A stretch of DNA of 58,377 nucleotides. It comes from Gammaproteobacteria bacterium. Lineage in GTDB: Bacteria; Pseudomonadota; Gammaproteobacteria; Pseudomonadales; Azotimanducaceae. Position 1 is the first letter of the stretch. The number at the start of each line of letters is the position of its first letter. Shown here one piece after another: positions 10,793 through 19,062 of this stretch. The translations under genes were made by a program, and so were the position numbers. The stretch spans positions 1-58,377 of the forward strand of contig JAPOVV010000083.1 of assembly GCA_026707945.1 (NCBI GenBank), written 5' to 3'. The notes under the pieces were generated by a model. That model was not told where the DNA came from, ran no database searches, and saw only the letters and a program-made list of their open reading frames with translations.

Positions 10793-11459
10793 TTTGAAGG
10801 CTCGCTTGTTCTGAGACGGAATTTGCGGTTACTAAAGAGAATGCGTCGTTTAAACCAACGACATCGTTGATCGTCGAGATCGTCTACCGCAAGATTCCTG
10901 GCGACCACGAGTGAGATCGTGAACAGACTAGCGACAAAGCTCACCTTGCAGCTCCGTGGTCATCGCGGATCGGCAAGGGAATCCTGTCAACTAATCTCGG
11001 ATAGAGGTAACTAGCACAAAACGTAGCTAATGAAGTTAGCGATAACGACATAAGTAGGGTTTTATTTCACATAAGCGACGTTTAGGTCGCTCAACGTGTT
11101 ATATACGTATTAATCCTGACATTATTGTGTTGTTTCGGTCGTCGATTGTAAATAACAGAATTGAAACGTCAAGAAGACGAAAATGTGTCCGTGTCGCCAG
11201 GGTATGTATTCGTAGGACGTACCACTACGAGTCGCTTGCGGGTTTAACGCACAATACGATCAAGTGCTCGTTATGCCGTAGACCGTTACGCCGCGTGCTT
11301 CGATGACACGACAGAGCGATGTGCTTCGTCTAGCCGATAAGCGAAATTTCGGGTCGGAGCCGTCTGTCTTGAGATACGGGCGCTGCTAAACGTCGACTAC
11401 ACTGAGGCTGCGGCTCACGCTCGATTTCGCCGTTTCGTTAATCGAGCGTATTTCCTCGA
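10793..11459. other. Intergenic gap between giant surface gene and conjugation module
   Basis: No convincing coding frame is present. It lies upstream of the giant gene and downstream of the conjugative ATPase, so it must hold the giant gene's promoter. Two short perfect stem-loops are visible: AGCGAC/GTCGCT at 11074-11091, and GCTCGAT/ATCGAGC at 11419-11447 with a 15-nt loop. The second lies just past the ATPase stop and could be a weak terminator, but no T-run follows it. Confidence 0.5.
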
Positions 11460-14090
11460 TCACACGGTATCGATCGGCTCGTTCGCCATCATGCAAGCGG
11501 CTTCGTATTCAGTGCAGGAAAGGTCGTCCATCAATTTCCTGCGTGCCACTTTCTCGTGCTTCTCCGTCATTGCTAGCGCTAACGACAATCTAGGTGGGAC
11601 GTTTCGAAAAAGACTTTGAAGCTCATCTGATAACACAACCCCTTCCACGTATTTACCAGGCTGTTTCCTTGCAGAAGCAAGTAGCAACCGCTGATCGTCG
11701 GTTAGTTCACGAAATCGTGCAAGTTGGTCGATTTCGTCCTTCGGCATCGCTAGACACAACCACCATTCGATCATGTTCAGCATGCGTCTACTTTGATCCG
11801 GGAAGTCCGCGAGGTTCTGGGTCGCGATCCAAAACCAAGCGCCGAATTTGCGCCACATCTTGGTAATCTTCACCACGTAATTCGCTAGAAGCGGATGCGT
11901 CAAAATCACATGTCCTTCGTCGGTTACGACCAGCGTTTGTCGTTCACTTCGCTGATGTTTTTCGACGAGATCATTGATGTGAGACATCAATGACAGGTAC
12001 GCCACCGTCAGCTGATCCTCATACCCTTCGCGAGCAAGCAACCCGAGTTCAAAGATCGTGACGTCCGCGTCCGGCCACGGCGCACCAGGTCGATTGAAAA
12101 AATGACCGGCGATGCCGGTCGTGAATAACGCCATACCGTCACTCATTTCCTGGGCGCGCGAACGTCGATTGTTTGGGACATGCTCGTTTGAGCTGATTTG
12201 CCTCAATGCCTTAACGACATCTTGGGTGAGCGTATCTCGGCCCTCATCCGCGGCAAAACGGCCCGCGTCCAGAATGGCGTTCCGGATAAGCATCCGATCC
12301 GCTCGGGTGAGTCGTTCTTGTTCTCGTGGATCACCTCCTGTGATCATGATGCGAGCGATGATCTCCATCTCACCAAGGTAATCACGACTCTCATCGGTCA
12401 AATCATTTGAATCCACGACCTTTCCTGCATGCAGGTAGGGAGGAAGCCGTACATCGTTGTCGGGTTGTAGTTTGACCTGATGTACGCTTAACCCGTGTGC
12501 CTTAAAGTGCTCGCCGAGCAATTCAAACGATCCACCGGCTTCGACAATGAACAGCCTCGGACGGTGTCTTGCCATTGCTTGTTGCAGTAGATAAACGAGC
12601 ATCGCTGACTTGCCTGCGCCACTGGGACCAAGCACAAGAAGATGGGCGTTCTTCTTGCGATCTTCCGTTGCCAGAGGATCGAAACAAAACGGTTCCGCAC
12701 CACGATTGAAGAACACGAAACCAGGATTGCCATAGCCTCGTGATCGACCGTAGATCGGCAGTAGATTCGCGACATCTTTCGATAACATCAAACGCGAGCA
12801 GCGTCGCTTCGCATCCAAGCTGTGGTCGTATGCCATTGGTAAATTGCGCATGTAGCTGTCCAGCGCAAGCAGGTCAGCTTCCTCGAAGATTGGTTGCAAA
12901 CCGTTCGATAGCAGCGTCATGCATGCTTCGGTACGACTGGCACGCAATTCGTCCAGATCGCTGCCCCTTATATAGAGCGCTAAAGAGACCGGAAGCAGTT
13001 TGTTTCCACGTGCGACCACTCGTTCGACCGCGTCAATTTGCTCACGCGTCACGTCCACGATCGCGGAGTCACCAACGGCGGCCTTCTTAATGCGGGTAAC
13101 TTTCTGCATGACTTCATGCTGTGGCTTAACAATAACCGTCATTGCGAGGATCGTCCCACCTGGAAACGCGTCGAAGAGCGTTTGAATCCGATCTCCCTGC
13201 CGTCGCTCAGCGCTCAAATGACCAATGTCCGGGACACGACGTAGACCTTGAATCGATACCAGCTGATGAGGTAAGCCGTCGAACCACCAAACACCTTTTT
13301 CCGCGTCGGAACCGGGTTGAGCTAACAGGAGGTCTTCACCTACATCGTATCCGAATGGCATTGGACTGGGCGCTTCCGCTGCAATGTCGAGGAGACAACG
13401 TGTACTCTCGTTTGTGATTGACGGACGTGGGTTCAACCACGGCAACATCCACTCTCGAAATTGCGTCAGGTCGAGCTGAGTGTGTGCAACGTCGGCTACA
13501 TCGAGCGAAGTTTGAAAACGGTCTAAGACCTCCGCCAGCTCCTTTTCTAGATCATCTGGCAATGAGAAGGAACTAGCTGCGACACGTCGGTACAACATTG
13601 CCCGAATTCGCCGAATCTTGCTTCGCCAGGGCGACGACTCTTCGTTGAAGGCACCCTCTGGACGCGACATGCGAAACAAGTGTTCATCAAACAAATCTCT
13701 ATAAACGCTTGCGTATGGTGTGGCTAGAGCCTCAGCCGTACCGTACGTCGCAATCGAGTGCTTAGTTTGCGTAAGGTCGTAATCGTCCTGTAAATAAAAC
13801 TGCAGTATCCACGGATGATCGGCATCTTCTGGAATTGCATCGACGAGCGCAACTTGCAAGGCGTCACGAACATCGATCAGGAAGTCGTCGCTAACGGCCT
13901 CTGTCCCAATTGGATACAGTTCAAGCGCTGCACCAACGCTGATCCCGTCATCCAATACGAAAAACTTGCGGTCTGGGAGATACGTTGTCCAAGGCAGCAG
14001 ATCAGCAAATGAAGGCGGTCGCTGGTAAGCGCGCGCGAATGCTTCGGTCTTAGGCGATTCACACTTGCCTCGTTTGTTCCTGAAGAACAA
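11460..14090 (-). CDS. Conjugative transfer ATPase, VirB4/TraC-like (TIGR03744 family)
   Basis: An 876-residue cytoplasmic ATPase that energises type IV secretion pilus and channel assembly. The Walker A motif GPSGAGKS is at residues 488-495. An acidic Walker B-like segment, TLVVTDEGH, sits near residue 735. The order (N-terminal TraC-like domain, then a P-loop domain) and the length fit the ATPase of ICEHin1056/PFGI-1-type elements. It is last in the minus-strand conjugation operon, five bases after the lipoprotein gene. The start is TTG at 14090, preceded by a GGGGGA stretch at a suitable distance inside the upstream gene's end. In related elements TraU-like and TraG genes follow; here nothing does. 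Confidence 0.9.
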   Translation of the reverse strand: MFFRNKRGKCESPKTEAFARAYQRPPSFADLLPWTTYLPDRKFFVLDDGISVGAALELYPIGTEAVSDDFLIDVRDALQVALVDAIPEDADHPWILQFYLQDDYDLTQTKHSIATYGTAEALATPYASVYRDLFDEHLFRMSRPEGAFNEESSPWRSKIRRIRAMLYRRVAASSFSLPDDLEKELAEVLDRFQTSLDVADVAHTQLDLTQFREWMLPWLNPRPSITNESTRCLLDIAAEAPSPMPFGYDVGEDLLLAQPGSDAEKGVWWFDGLPHQLVSIQGLRRVPDIGHLSAERRQGDRIQTLFDAFPGGTILAMTVIVKPQHEVMQKVTRIKKAAVGDSAIVDVTREQIDAVERVVARGNKLLPVSLALYIRGSDLDELRASRTEACMTLLSNGLQPIFEEADLLALDSYMRNLPMAYDHSLDAKRRCSRLMLSKDVANLLPIYGRSRGYGNPGFVFFNRGAEPFCFDPLATEDRKKNAHLLVLGPSGAGKSAMLVYLLQQAMARHRPRLFIVEAGGSFELLGEHFKAHGLSVHQVKLQPDNDVRLPPYLHAGKVVDSNDLTDESRDYLGEMEIIARIMITGGDPREQERLTRADRMLIRNAILDAGRFAADEGRDTLTQDVVKALRQISSNEHVPNNRRSRAQEMSDGMALFTTGIAGHFFNRPGAPWPDADVTIFELGLLAREGYEDQLTVAYLSLMSHINDLVEKHQRSERQTLVVTDEGHVILTHPLLANYVVKITKMWRKFGAWFWIATQNLADFPDQSRRMLNMIEWWLCLAMPKDEIDQLARFRELTDDQRLLLASARKQPGKYVEGVVLSDELQSLFRNVPPRLSLALAMTEKHEKVARRKLMDDLSCTEYEAACMMANEPIDTV

Positions 14091-14095
14091 CCTAG

Positions 14096-14449
14096 TCAGT
14101 CCCCCGATCCGTTTGCTCGCGACTCGACTCGATCAAGAAGCTCGAATGACGTCCAATAACCCGGGATTCGGAGATCGTCCTCGTCCGACCGGTGCGGAAA
14201 TACATACATATGAATGATCTGAAAGCGCATTGATGGCGTTTCTAGTGGCGTTCTTTGTTCACTCTGTGTCGGCTCACTTAGTTGCTGTGTTCGGTTCTTA
14301 AGAGTCGACGTTGGCACCGTGTGTCGCTGATAGATCTCGATCATGGTCGGCGTAGATTCCGGCACAACCAAAGGTGACTGCGCGGTACAACCCGAACATA
14401 ACACGCTAATCCATATCCAACGGCGCGTTGTCTTCCATCTCTTTTGCAT
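14096..14449 (-). CDS. Conjugal transfer lipoprotein (TIGR03751 family)
   Basis: A small lipoprotein, probably in the outer membrane or periplasm and part of the type IV secretion core. ATG 14449 begins an n-region rich in Lys/Arg, then a hydrophobic stretch and a lipobox ending LCSGC. The conserved segment MIEIYQRHTVP follows, and near the end MYVFPHRS...IPGY, both matching the TIGR03751 pattern. A longer frame reaches 14533, but only the 14449 start puts a signal peptide at the N-terminus. It overlaps the end of the preceding TIGR03752 gene by 44 bp, which fits translational coupling. Confidence 0.83.
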   Translation of the reverse strand: MQKRWKTTRRWIWISVLCSGCTAQSPLVVPESTPTMIEIYQRHTVPTSTLKNRTQQLSEPTQSEQRTPLETPSMRFQIIHMYVFPHRSDEDDLRIPGYWTSFELLDRVESRANGSGD

Positions 14450-15665
14450 AGATGAGTCTGCGTCCTTCTCTTTCGTAGTCGATATGTAGTGGTCGGTCCA
14501 CATGGATCGCGACCTTTTGGTCCGTAGGTACAAAAATTGCGTCGAATTCCTGCGATGCGCGGGACGTCAACCAATCAGCAAGGGAGTTGCCCGTCGAAGC
14601 GATGCTCTTTCCCATTACGAACTCTTTAATTTCACCGCTGATAAACGCTTCTTTAATGCCCATTGGGTTCTGCTGAACCGTCGTATTGGCGTTTGCGAGC
14701 GCTTCCGCAGCACTCCTGCTCACGTTCACGCCAAGTTGTGCGATGAGCCAACTCCTCACGTTGGTCTTACGCTCACCGGAGATGCAAGGTACACCTCGTT
14801 CGTCGGAAATCCATCCGATACGCTCACCGGCATGGTTGTTCTGACCCAGTGTTCGAATCCGGCCGTCGTCGAACACGAACGTTACGCTCGTCAGCGTGCC
14901 CGTCACGCATGCGAGCGCCCAATCGCCAACGACGAAACCGCTCCAAATCGATCCCTCTAGTCCGGCAATGGTGAACCCGTTCGCGGCAAGATTGTCGGCG
15001 CCGGTCACTACTTTAAACGGCAGCGGATCGGTAATCCGATTTTCGACCGGCACGCGTCCAATCAGCGCAGTCATCGTCGTCGAGTCAACAAGCGTTGCGT
15101 TTTGCGGGATCGTGTAACGAGGTTTGTCTATCGGACGCTCGTTGACGATCGTCCCAGAACCGAACTGGGTTTCCATCGATTCAACCCAATGCCAGGATTC
15201 ACTTAAGTCCGCGAGAGGTTCATAGCCCCAAAAACTCGATTCAACATCCAAGACGCTTTGGCCGTTCCCTACTCCGTCAAATCTCGACATCATGTTGGTA
15301 AGTTTCTCGGCAAGTTCTTCCTGTGCGACTTGATGATTGAGGAGTTCCGCACGTAGGCGCTCGGTGATGCGAACCTCTATGAGGTCCGTTTTCGCACGCA
15401 GTTCCTGGTTCTCCGTACGCAGAGACTCATTGGACTGCGATAAGTCGTCGATTTCCTGGACGAGTGAAGACATCGTCGCGGTCAGTGTCTTAATCGTGTC
15501 TGCTGGACTGTCCGCGTCTGGGGCTGGCGTATTCGGCACATCGGTCAAAATCGTGCCCTGACTTGTGGGACCAGATGACCACGGAGCGGACAACACGAGC
15601 ATAAGCAAACCAAGGATCGCGATCCCCAACACGTATAGCGCTTTTCGGTTGAGCTGCGGAATCAT
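14406..15665 (-). CDS. Conjugative element protein, TraB/VirB10-like (TIGR03752 family)
   Basis: A 419-residue protein with one N-terminal membrane segment (about residues 9-26), a linker rich in Pro/Asp, and a long coiled coil (about 55-120). The large periplasmic domain has the TraB/VirB10 style motif ATLVDSTTMTALIGRVPVE. It would span the envelope and couple the inner-membrane ATPase to the outer-membrane core. ATG 15665 overlaps the preceding stop as ATGA, a clear sign of coupled translation. It lies between the TraK-like and lipoprotein genes, as in ICEHin1056-class modules. Confidence 0.88.
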   Translation of the reverse strand: MIPQLNRKALYVLGIAILGLLMLVLSAPWSSGPTSQGTILTDVPNTPAPDADSPADTIKTLTATMSSLVQEIDDLSQSNESLRTENQELRAKTDLIEVRITERLRAELLNHQVAQEELAEKLTNMMSRFDGVGNGQSVLDVESSFWGYEPLADLSESWHWVESMETQFGSGTIVNERPIDKPRYTIPQNATLVDSTTMTALIGRVPVENRITDPLPFKVVTGADNLAANGFTIAGLEGSIWSGFVVGDWALACVTGTLTSVTFVFDDGRIRTLGQNNHAGERIGWISDERGVPCISGERKTNVRSWLIAQLGVNVSRSAAEALANANTTVQQNPMGIKEAFISGEIKEFVMGKSIASTGNSLADWLTSRASQEFDAIFVPTDQKVAIHVDRPLHIDYEREGRRLIYAKEMEDNAPLDMD

Positions 15666-16435
15666 CGTTGTAAATCAGCGATCGCATCGTGAGCGCCAAC
15701 AAGAAACACGACCGTCTGTGCACCGCGTTTGCCATACGGCAGCAATCGCGTATGCTGAAACCCAACGGCGTACCACACACCTGAAATTTCGTCTGGGCTT
15801 AGAACTATGGCTTCGTCGGATTGATTGCGAAGTTCGACGGCGAGAGCCATCTTTCTATCGGTCCGCCAGGCGGCGAGCAGTGACGACGCTACCGCAAAAT
15901 CTCGATAGATGCTCTCGTGTGGGAGAACGAGTGCGATGCGTTTGATTTGAAAAGGAATGACCGCTGATCCACGTGGTGCAAGGGTCAGATGGGCGATGTG
16001 GCGCATGAGTTGAACCATCGTTAATTCAGGCGGGTCGTCGGGCGTAACCGTCGCGCCGTCGGTTCGAACGAACACGTCCTTCACCTCAGAAGCGTCGGTT
16101 ATCGCAGAAACATCCACCAATACGATCTGGCCTGACGTACTTCCTTTCAACGCTACACGATGAGCCGTGAACGCCTGCACTGCGGTGAGAAAAACGACGC
16201 CGTGCACGCTCGTGACATCCAGTTTGGAGGTAAGCGCGATTGGTACACCTACTTCGACGGATTCATCCAAATGAATCCGAATTTCATGATTCAGCGGTAG
16301 ATGAAGGTCGATCGGAACGCCACGGTATGCCACTACGCGGGTCGTCGCGGTGTTTGATGGAGAACCAGCTTGCGCAAACGTCGCAATCAACATCACGATC
16401 ACACTGAGTGCAAATAACCAAAATGATTGACTCAA
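15662..16435 (-). CDS. Conjugative element periplasmic protein, TraK-like (TIGR03749 family)
   Basis: A secreted protein with a signal peptide ending TFAQA, then a beta-rich domain carrying VPIDLHLPLNHEIRIHLDE, characteristic of TIGR03749, the TraK/VirB9-type component. I chose TTG 16435, which overlaps the previous gene's TGA as TTGA and puts the hydrophobic segment at the N-terminus. A longer frame from 16504 would add a Gly/Ser-rich stretch before the signal and lies inside the upstream gene. The stop overlaps the next start by 4 bp. Confidence 0.84.
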   Translation of the reverse strand: MSQSFWLFALSVIVMLIATFAQAGSPSNTATTRVVAYRGVPIDLHLPLNHEIRIHLDESVEVGVPIALTSKLDVTSVHGVVFLTAVQAFTAHRVALKGSTSGQIVLVDVSAITDASEVKDVFVRTDGATVTPDDPPELTMVQLMRHIAHLTLAPRGSAVIPFQIKRIALVLPHESIYRDFAVASSLLAAWRTDRKMALAVELRNQSDEAIVLSPDEISGVWYAVGFQHTRLLPYGKRGAQTVVFLVGAHDAIADLQR

Positions 16436-17067
16436 TGACTGCGCTCCTCCAGATCCAACGTCGTTGGACCCGTGGACTCGAAACCATCCAGTGCAAGTCC
16501 CCAAGGATTCATCTCACGGTCAATGTCGTAGCGCACCACTCGCAATGGATACCGAATCGCTTTGCGTTTGACGGACACGCCTTTCACCGTTTCGAATAAC
16601 TCCATGTCAACAGTGACCACCCATACGCCATCCTGCAGGATGCTCACACGCGCCTCAGAAAAGCCATTACCCGGCAGTTCCTGCATGCCGCGCTCCCGTC
16701 CAGCAAGTTCGCCTCGTTTAGCTTTCGATTCGAGTTCGGATATCAGCGCTTCACGGTACGCCGGCGTCAGGTATCCAGAGAGCGCGTAGATAGCACGACT
16801 GAAATCCGACGCGCCGTCGTTCGGCCAGCGATAGAGTTGTTGAAAAATGTAAAGCGCGAACGCGTACACGTTCGCGGGCGATGGTTCATTTGGATAGACC
16901 ATCGCGCCCGACTGTAGATCTGGGGGAATGTGGATCGTGAGCGAAGAAGGTGTGCGCATCAGCCCAATCGCTAATACCAATATCAAGACCGCCTCGATGC
17001 CTACCACGCACCAGAGCGTACGGACGTTTGAGTAGGCGTTTTCTAGGACATGCCGATAACGCGACAA
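16432..17067 (-). CDS. Conjugative element protein, TraE/VirB8-like (TIGR03746 / PFL_4703 family)
   Basis: One N-terminal membrane helix (about VVGIEAVLILVLAIGLM) is followed by a periplasmic domain containing LTIHIPPDL, VYAFALYIFQQLYRWPNDG and YLTPAYREALISELE, hallmarks of the TIGR03746 family. It is an inner-membrane scaffold of the transfer channel. The proposed start, TTG 17067, gives the family-like beginning SRYRHVLENA right after the previous stop. GTG 17097 in the same frame is an alternative that would overlap the upstream gene by 29 bp. Confidence 0.85.
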   Translation of the reverse strand: MSRYRHVLENAYSNVRTLWCVVGIEAVLILVLAIGLMRTPSSLTIHIPPDLQSGAMVYPNEPSPANVYAFALYIFQQLYRWPNDGASDFSRAIYALSGYLTPAYREALISELESKAKRGELAGRERGMQELPGNGFSEARVSILQDGVWVVTVDMELFETVKGVSVKRKAIRYPLRVVRYDIDREMNPWGLALDGFESTGPTTLDLEERSH

Positions 17068-17068
17068 C

Positions 17069-17419
17069 CTAGGTTCGACCAAGATCCCAAACGCCACTTC
17101 GTATCACGAAAGGGGACTTGATGAGACGATGACGAGCTAGCCAGAGATGAGCGGCTAGCTGGTAATATCCATGCGGTCGATTCGTCTTTAAACGCCGAAA
17201 GGTCAAGGACATCACGATCACGCTGAATACGACCATGATGCCCCCAAAACCGAATCCCATGGTCACGGAACCGATCAGTGCTGCAACGATTAAGCAGATT
17301 GGCAACCAAATCGCGACGGCACCAAAGGTCATCCACGTGAGTTCGGAAAGCGAACACCCCTTAAAAATCGCCGGCTCCTCGTTCAGTCGCTCGGTGATCA
17401 ATACCTCGAGATTCGACAT
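17069..17419 (-). CDS. Conjugal transfer membrane protein, TraL-like (TIGR03750 family)
   Basis: A small inner-membrane protein: MSNLEVLITERLNEEPAIFK, then two adjacent hydrophobic segments separated by a short Gly-rich turn, and a basic C-terminus. The N-terminal pattern with LNEEPAIFKGCS is typical of TIGR03750 (TraL/VirB3-like). ATG 17419 lies two bases after the preceding stop. A longer frame from 17512 only reads through the upstream gene and has an Arg-rich, non-family N-terminus, so I rejected it. Confidence 0.83.
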   Translation of the reverse strand: MSNLEVLITERLNEEPAIFKGCSLSELTWMTFGAVAIWLPICLIVAALIGSVTMGFGFGGIMVVFSVIVMSLTFRRLKTNRPHGYYQLAAHLWLARHRLIKSPFVIRSGVWDLGRT

Positions 17420-17421
17420 GT

Positions 17422-17727
17422 CTAAAAGACCCCGGCCGCTTCGGTGAGCAGATAGCTCGCGAAGATTAAGATGGTCGCGCCGACAACGCCGAAGATGCCT
17501 ACTTCCGCCCATTCAGCGCGACCTTGGCGAGCCTCGTTGAATTTGGCAAAGCCAATGTACGCAACCCAGATGAAACCAACGGTAGCGACCGTTAGACCCA
17601 ATACTGCAGCACCATCTTTAATGTATCCCGCGATCAAGGCGATCCAATCGCCAGACGCAGGCGCCGTACTTGGGGCGACTTGCGTAGGCAAATCTGCCCA
17701 CCAGCCCCGTATATCAACCCATTTCAT
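17422..17727 (-). CDS. Conjugative element membrane protein, pilin-like (TIGR03745 family)
   Basis: A 101-residue protein with a Trp-rich N-terminus, two long hydrophobic helices (around residues 35-57 and 76-97) and a short basic loop, KFNEARQGRAEWAEV, between them. This matches TIGR03745, a VirB2-like candidate pilin subunit of type G systems. It sits between the TIGR03758 and TIGR03750 genes as expected. The start is ATG 17727, with 24 bp from the previous stop. Confidence 0.83.
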   Translation of the reverse strand: MKWVDIRGWWADLPTQVAPSTAPASGDWIALIAGYIKDGAAVLGLTVATVGFIWVAYIGFAKFNEARQGRAEWAEVGIFGVVGATILIFASYLLTEAAGVF

Positions 17728-17751
17728 GTTTTTCTCATTGATGCCGATTTA

Positions 17752-17982
17752 TTAGCGAACGTAAAAACCCAAAACGAGCAACACGATGCTGGCGCGCAAC
17801 ACATTCCAGACTAAATCAAAGAAACTCGCATTACCGTCTTGCCAGGCTTTAAATGTTCCGAATGCAATCCACGTGACCCACAGAAACGCGAGCGAGAGCG
17901 TGATCCCTGCAATCGCAAGGAGAAGTGCTTCCGGCGTGACGCCAGAACCCGCTTCAAACGCCAAGCGCTGCTGGGCGGTCAC
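17752..17982 (-). CDS. Conjugative element membrane protein (TIGR03758 family)
   Basis: A 76-residue protein with two membrane helices. The segment FLWVTWIAFGTFKAWQDG followed by a second helix ending in VLGFYVR is the TIGR03758 signature. It is thought to be a small inner-membrane or pilus component. It starts at GTG 17982, which overlaps the RAQPRD gene stop as GTGA. Confidence 0.84.
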   Translation of the reverse strand: MTAQQRLAFEAGSGVTPEALLLAIAGITLSLAFLWVTWIAFGTFKAWQDGNASFFDLVWNVLRASIVLLVLGFYVR

Positions 17983-18308
17983 TGGTGATATGCGCCTTGC
18001 AGCGGTTCAAACGTGCGGGGCGTGAATTCCGCATCGTTCAGGAATGCTTCAACGCCGGACTTAATCTCAGTGAGATCCCTTCGCAACCAGTCGTAACGAA
18101 AGCGCACTCTGTCATGCACGTCTTGCTCGCTCTCAGCACGAGCGATGAGCGGTTCAAGTCGCTCGATTTCGGCAACGAGACGACTTAAGGCAGCGCGTTC
18201 GGAATCGCGGTCCGCTTGCATCGTCGCTGCAGAAAGCAGTAGGACCGACGCAAGCGTAACCGGTATTAAGAAACTGTGTTTATGTCCATATCTCATACAG
18301 CGAATCAT
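17979..18308 (-). CDS. RAQPRD-family conjugative element protein (TIGR01690)
   Basis: A small secreted protein: basic n-region, hydrophobic stretch FLIPVTLASVLLLSAAT, then a helical domain with ERAALSRLVAEIERLEPLI and VRFRYDWLRRDL, the conserved core of the RAQPRD family found only in integrative conjugative elements. ATG 18308 is chosen because an AGGTGG lies directly before it. ATG 18296 (four codons in) and GTG 18347 are in the same frame and also possible. Its exact role in transfer is unknown. Confidence 0.84.
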   Translation of the reverse strand: MIRCMRYGHKHSFLIPVTLASVLLLSAATMQADRDSERAALSRLVAEIERLEPLIARAESEQDVHDRVRFRYDWLRRDLTEIKSGVEAFLNDAEFTPRTFEPLQGAYHQ

Positions 18309-18396
18309 CCACCTGACGGCGACCGCTGTAGCAAAAAACCAATTCACTGGATGTCGAGGTTTTGGCGCATGTCGCTAACGTCTCAATACGAGCACC

Positions 18397-19026
18397 TCAG
18401 ACGTATTTCTTGAAGCGGCTGACGGTAACTCCAAGCAGAATGGGAATCGCCACGGTGAGCATCCCATATGCCCATCGAACATCAAGCGTTACTGGTATCG
18501 CGAGATAAATGAGACTCACCCATAGGCATAAGGGCTTTATGGAACGTTTTGCGACGTGATAGATACGCGCACTTTCAATTCCTGCGCCCGCTTTACGAAC
18601 TTCACGACGAACCCAACCGTCGAAACCCATCACCACACAGCAGATCGCGATAAGTGGCAAAGTCGCGATGAGCGAAAGCACGCGCAGCGAGAACACTTCG
18701 ACGGTGGGAAGTAGACGGTCGACATTCGTAAATAGGTGCGAACGGAAACGGTCGAGGAACTGGCTCTCGCTGGGTGGCGGGTTTTGGAGTTCGGCTTGAA
18801 ATCGCAGGACATGACGTTTCAGTCGATCCGCAGCGTTTCGAGGATCGACTATTAAGTACGGTTGATTGAATGTCAGAAGGAAGACGCGCCGTTCTTCGAT
18901 CACTCTATATGCGCATGGCTGCAATCCAATCGTATCGAGCTTCACATGCGACACCCCTAAATCGACGATGATCGCGAGAACTAACGCGAGTGAACCGAGA
19001 AAAAGGAATCTGACAGGACTTAGCAA
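18397..19026 (-). CDS. Conjugative element membrane protein (TIGR03747 family)
   Basis: A 209-residue inner-membrane protein with an N-terminal helix, a periplasmic loop and three C-terminal helices. The segment MGFDGWVRREVRKAGAGIESA followed by YHVAKRS is the TIGR03747 hallmark. In this element class it always follows the coupling protein TraD, as here, and may help anchor it. The first usable start in frame is TTG 19026, 36 bp after the TraD stop. The frame remains open up to that stop without another ATG, GTG or TTG. Confidence 0.83.
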   Translation of the reverse strand: MLSPVRFLFLGSLALVLAIIVDLGVSHVKLDTIGLQPCAYRVIEERRVFLLTFNQPYLIVDPRNAADRLKRHVLRFQAELQNPPPSESQFLDRFRSHLFTNVDRLLPTVEVFSLRVLSLIATLPLIAICCVVMGFDGWVRREVRKAGAGIESARIYHVAKRSIKPLCLWVSLIYLAIPVTLDVRWAYGMLTVAIPILLGVTVSRFKKYV

Positions 19027-19062
19027 AAGCTGCGCGACCCAGCTTAAGGAGTTGGCGACGAT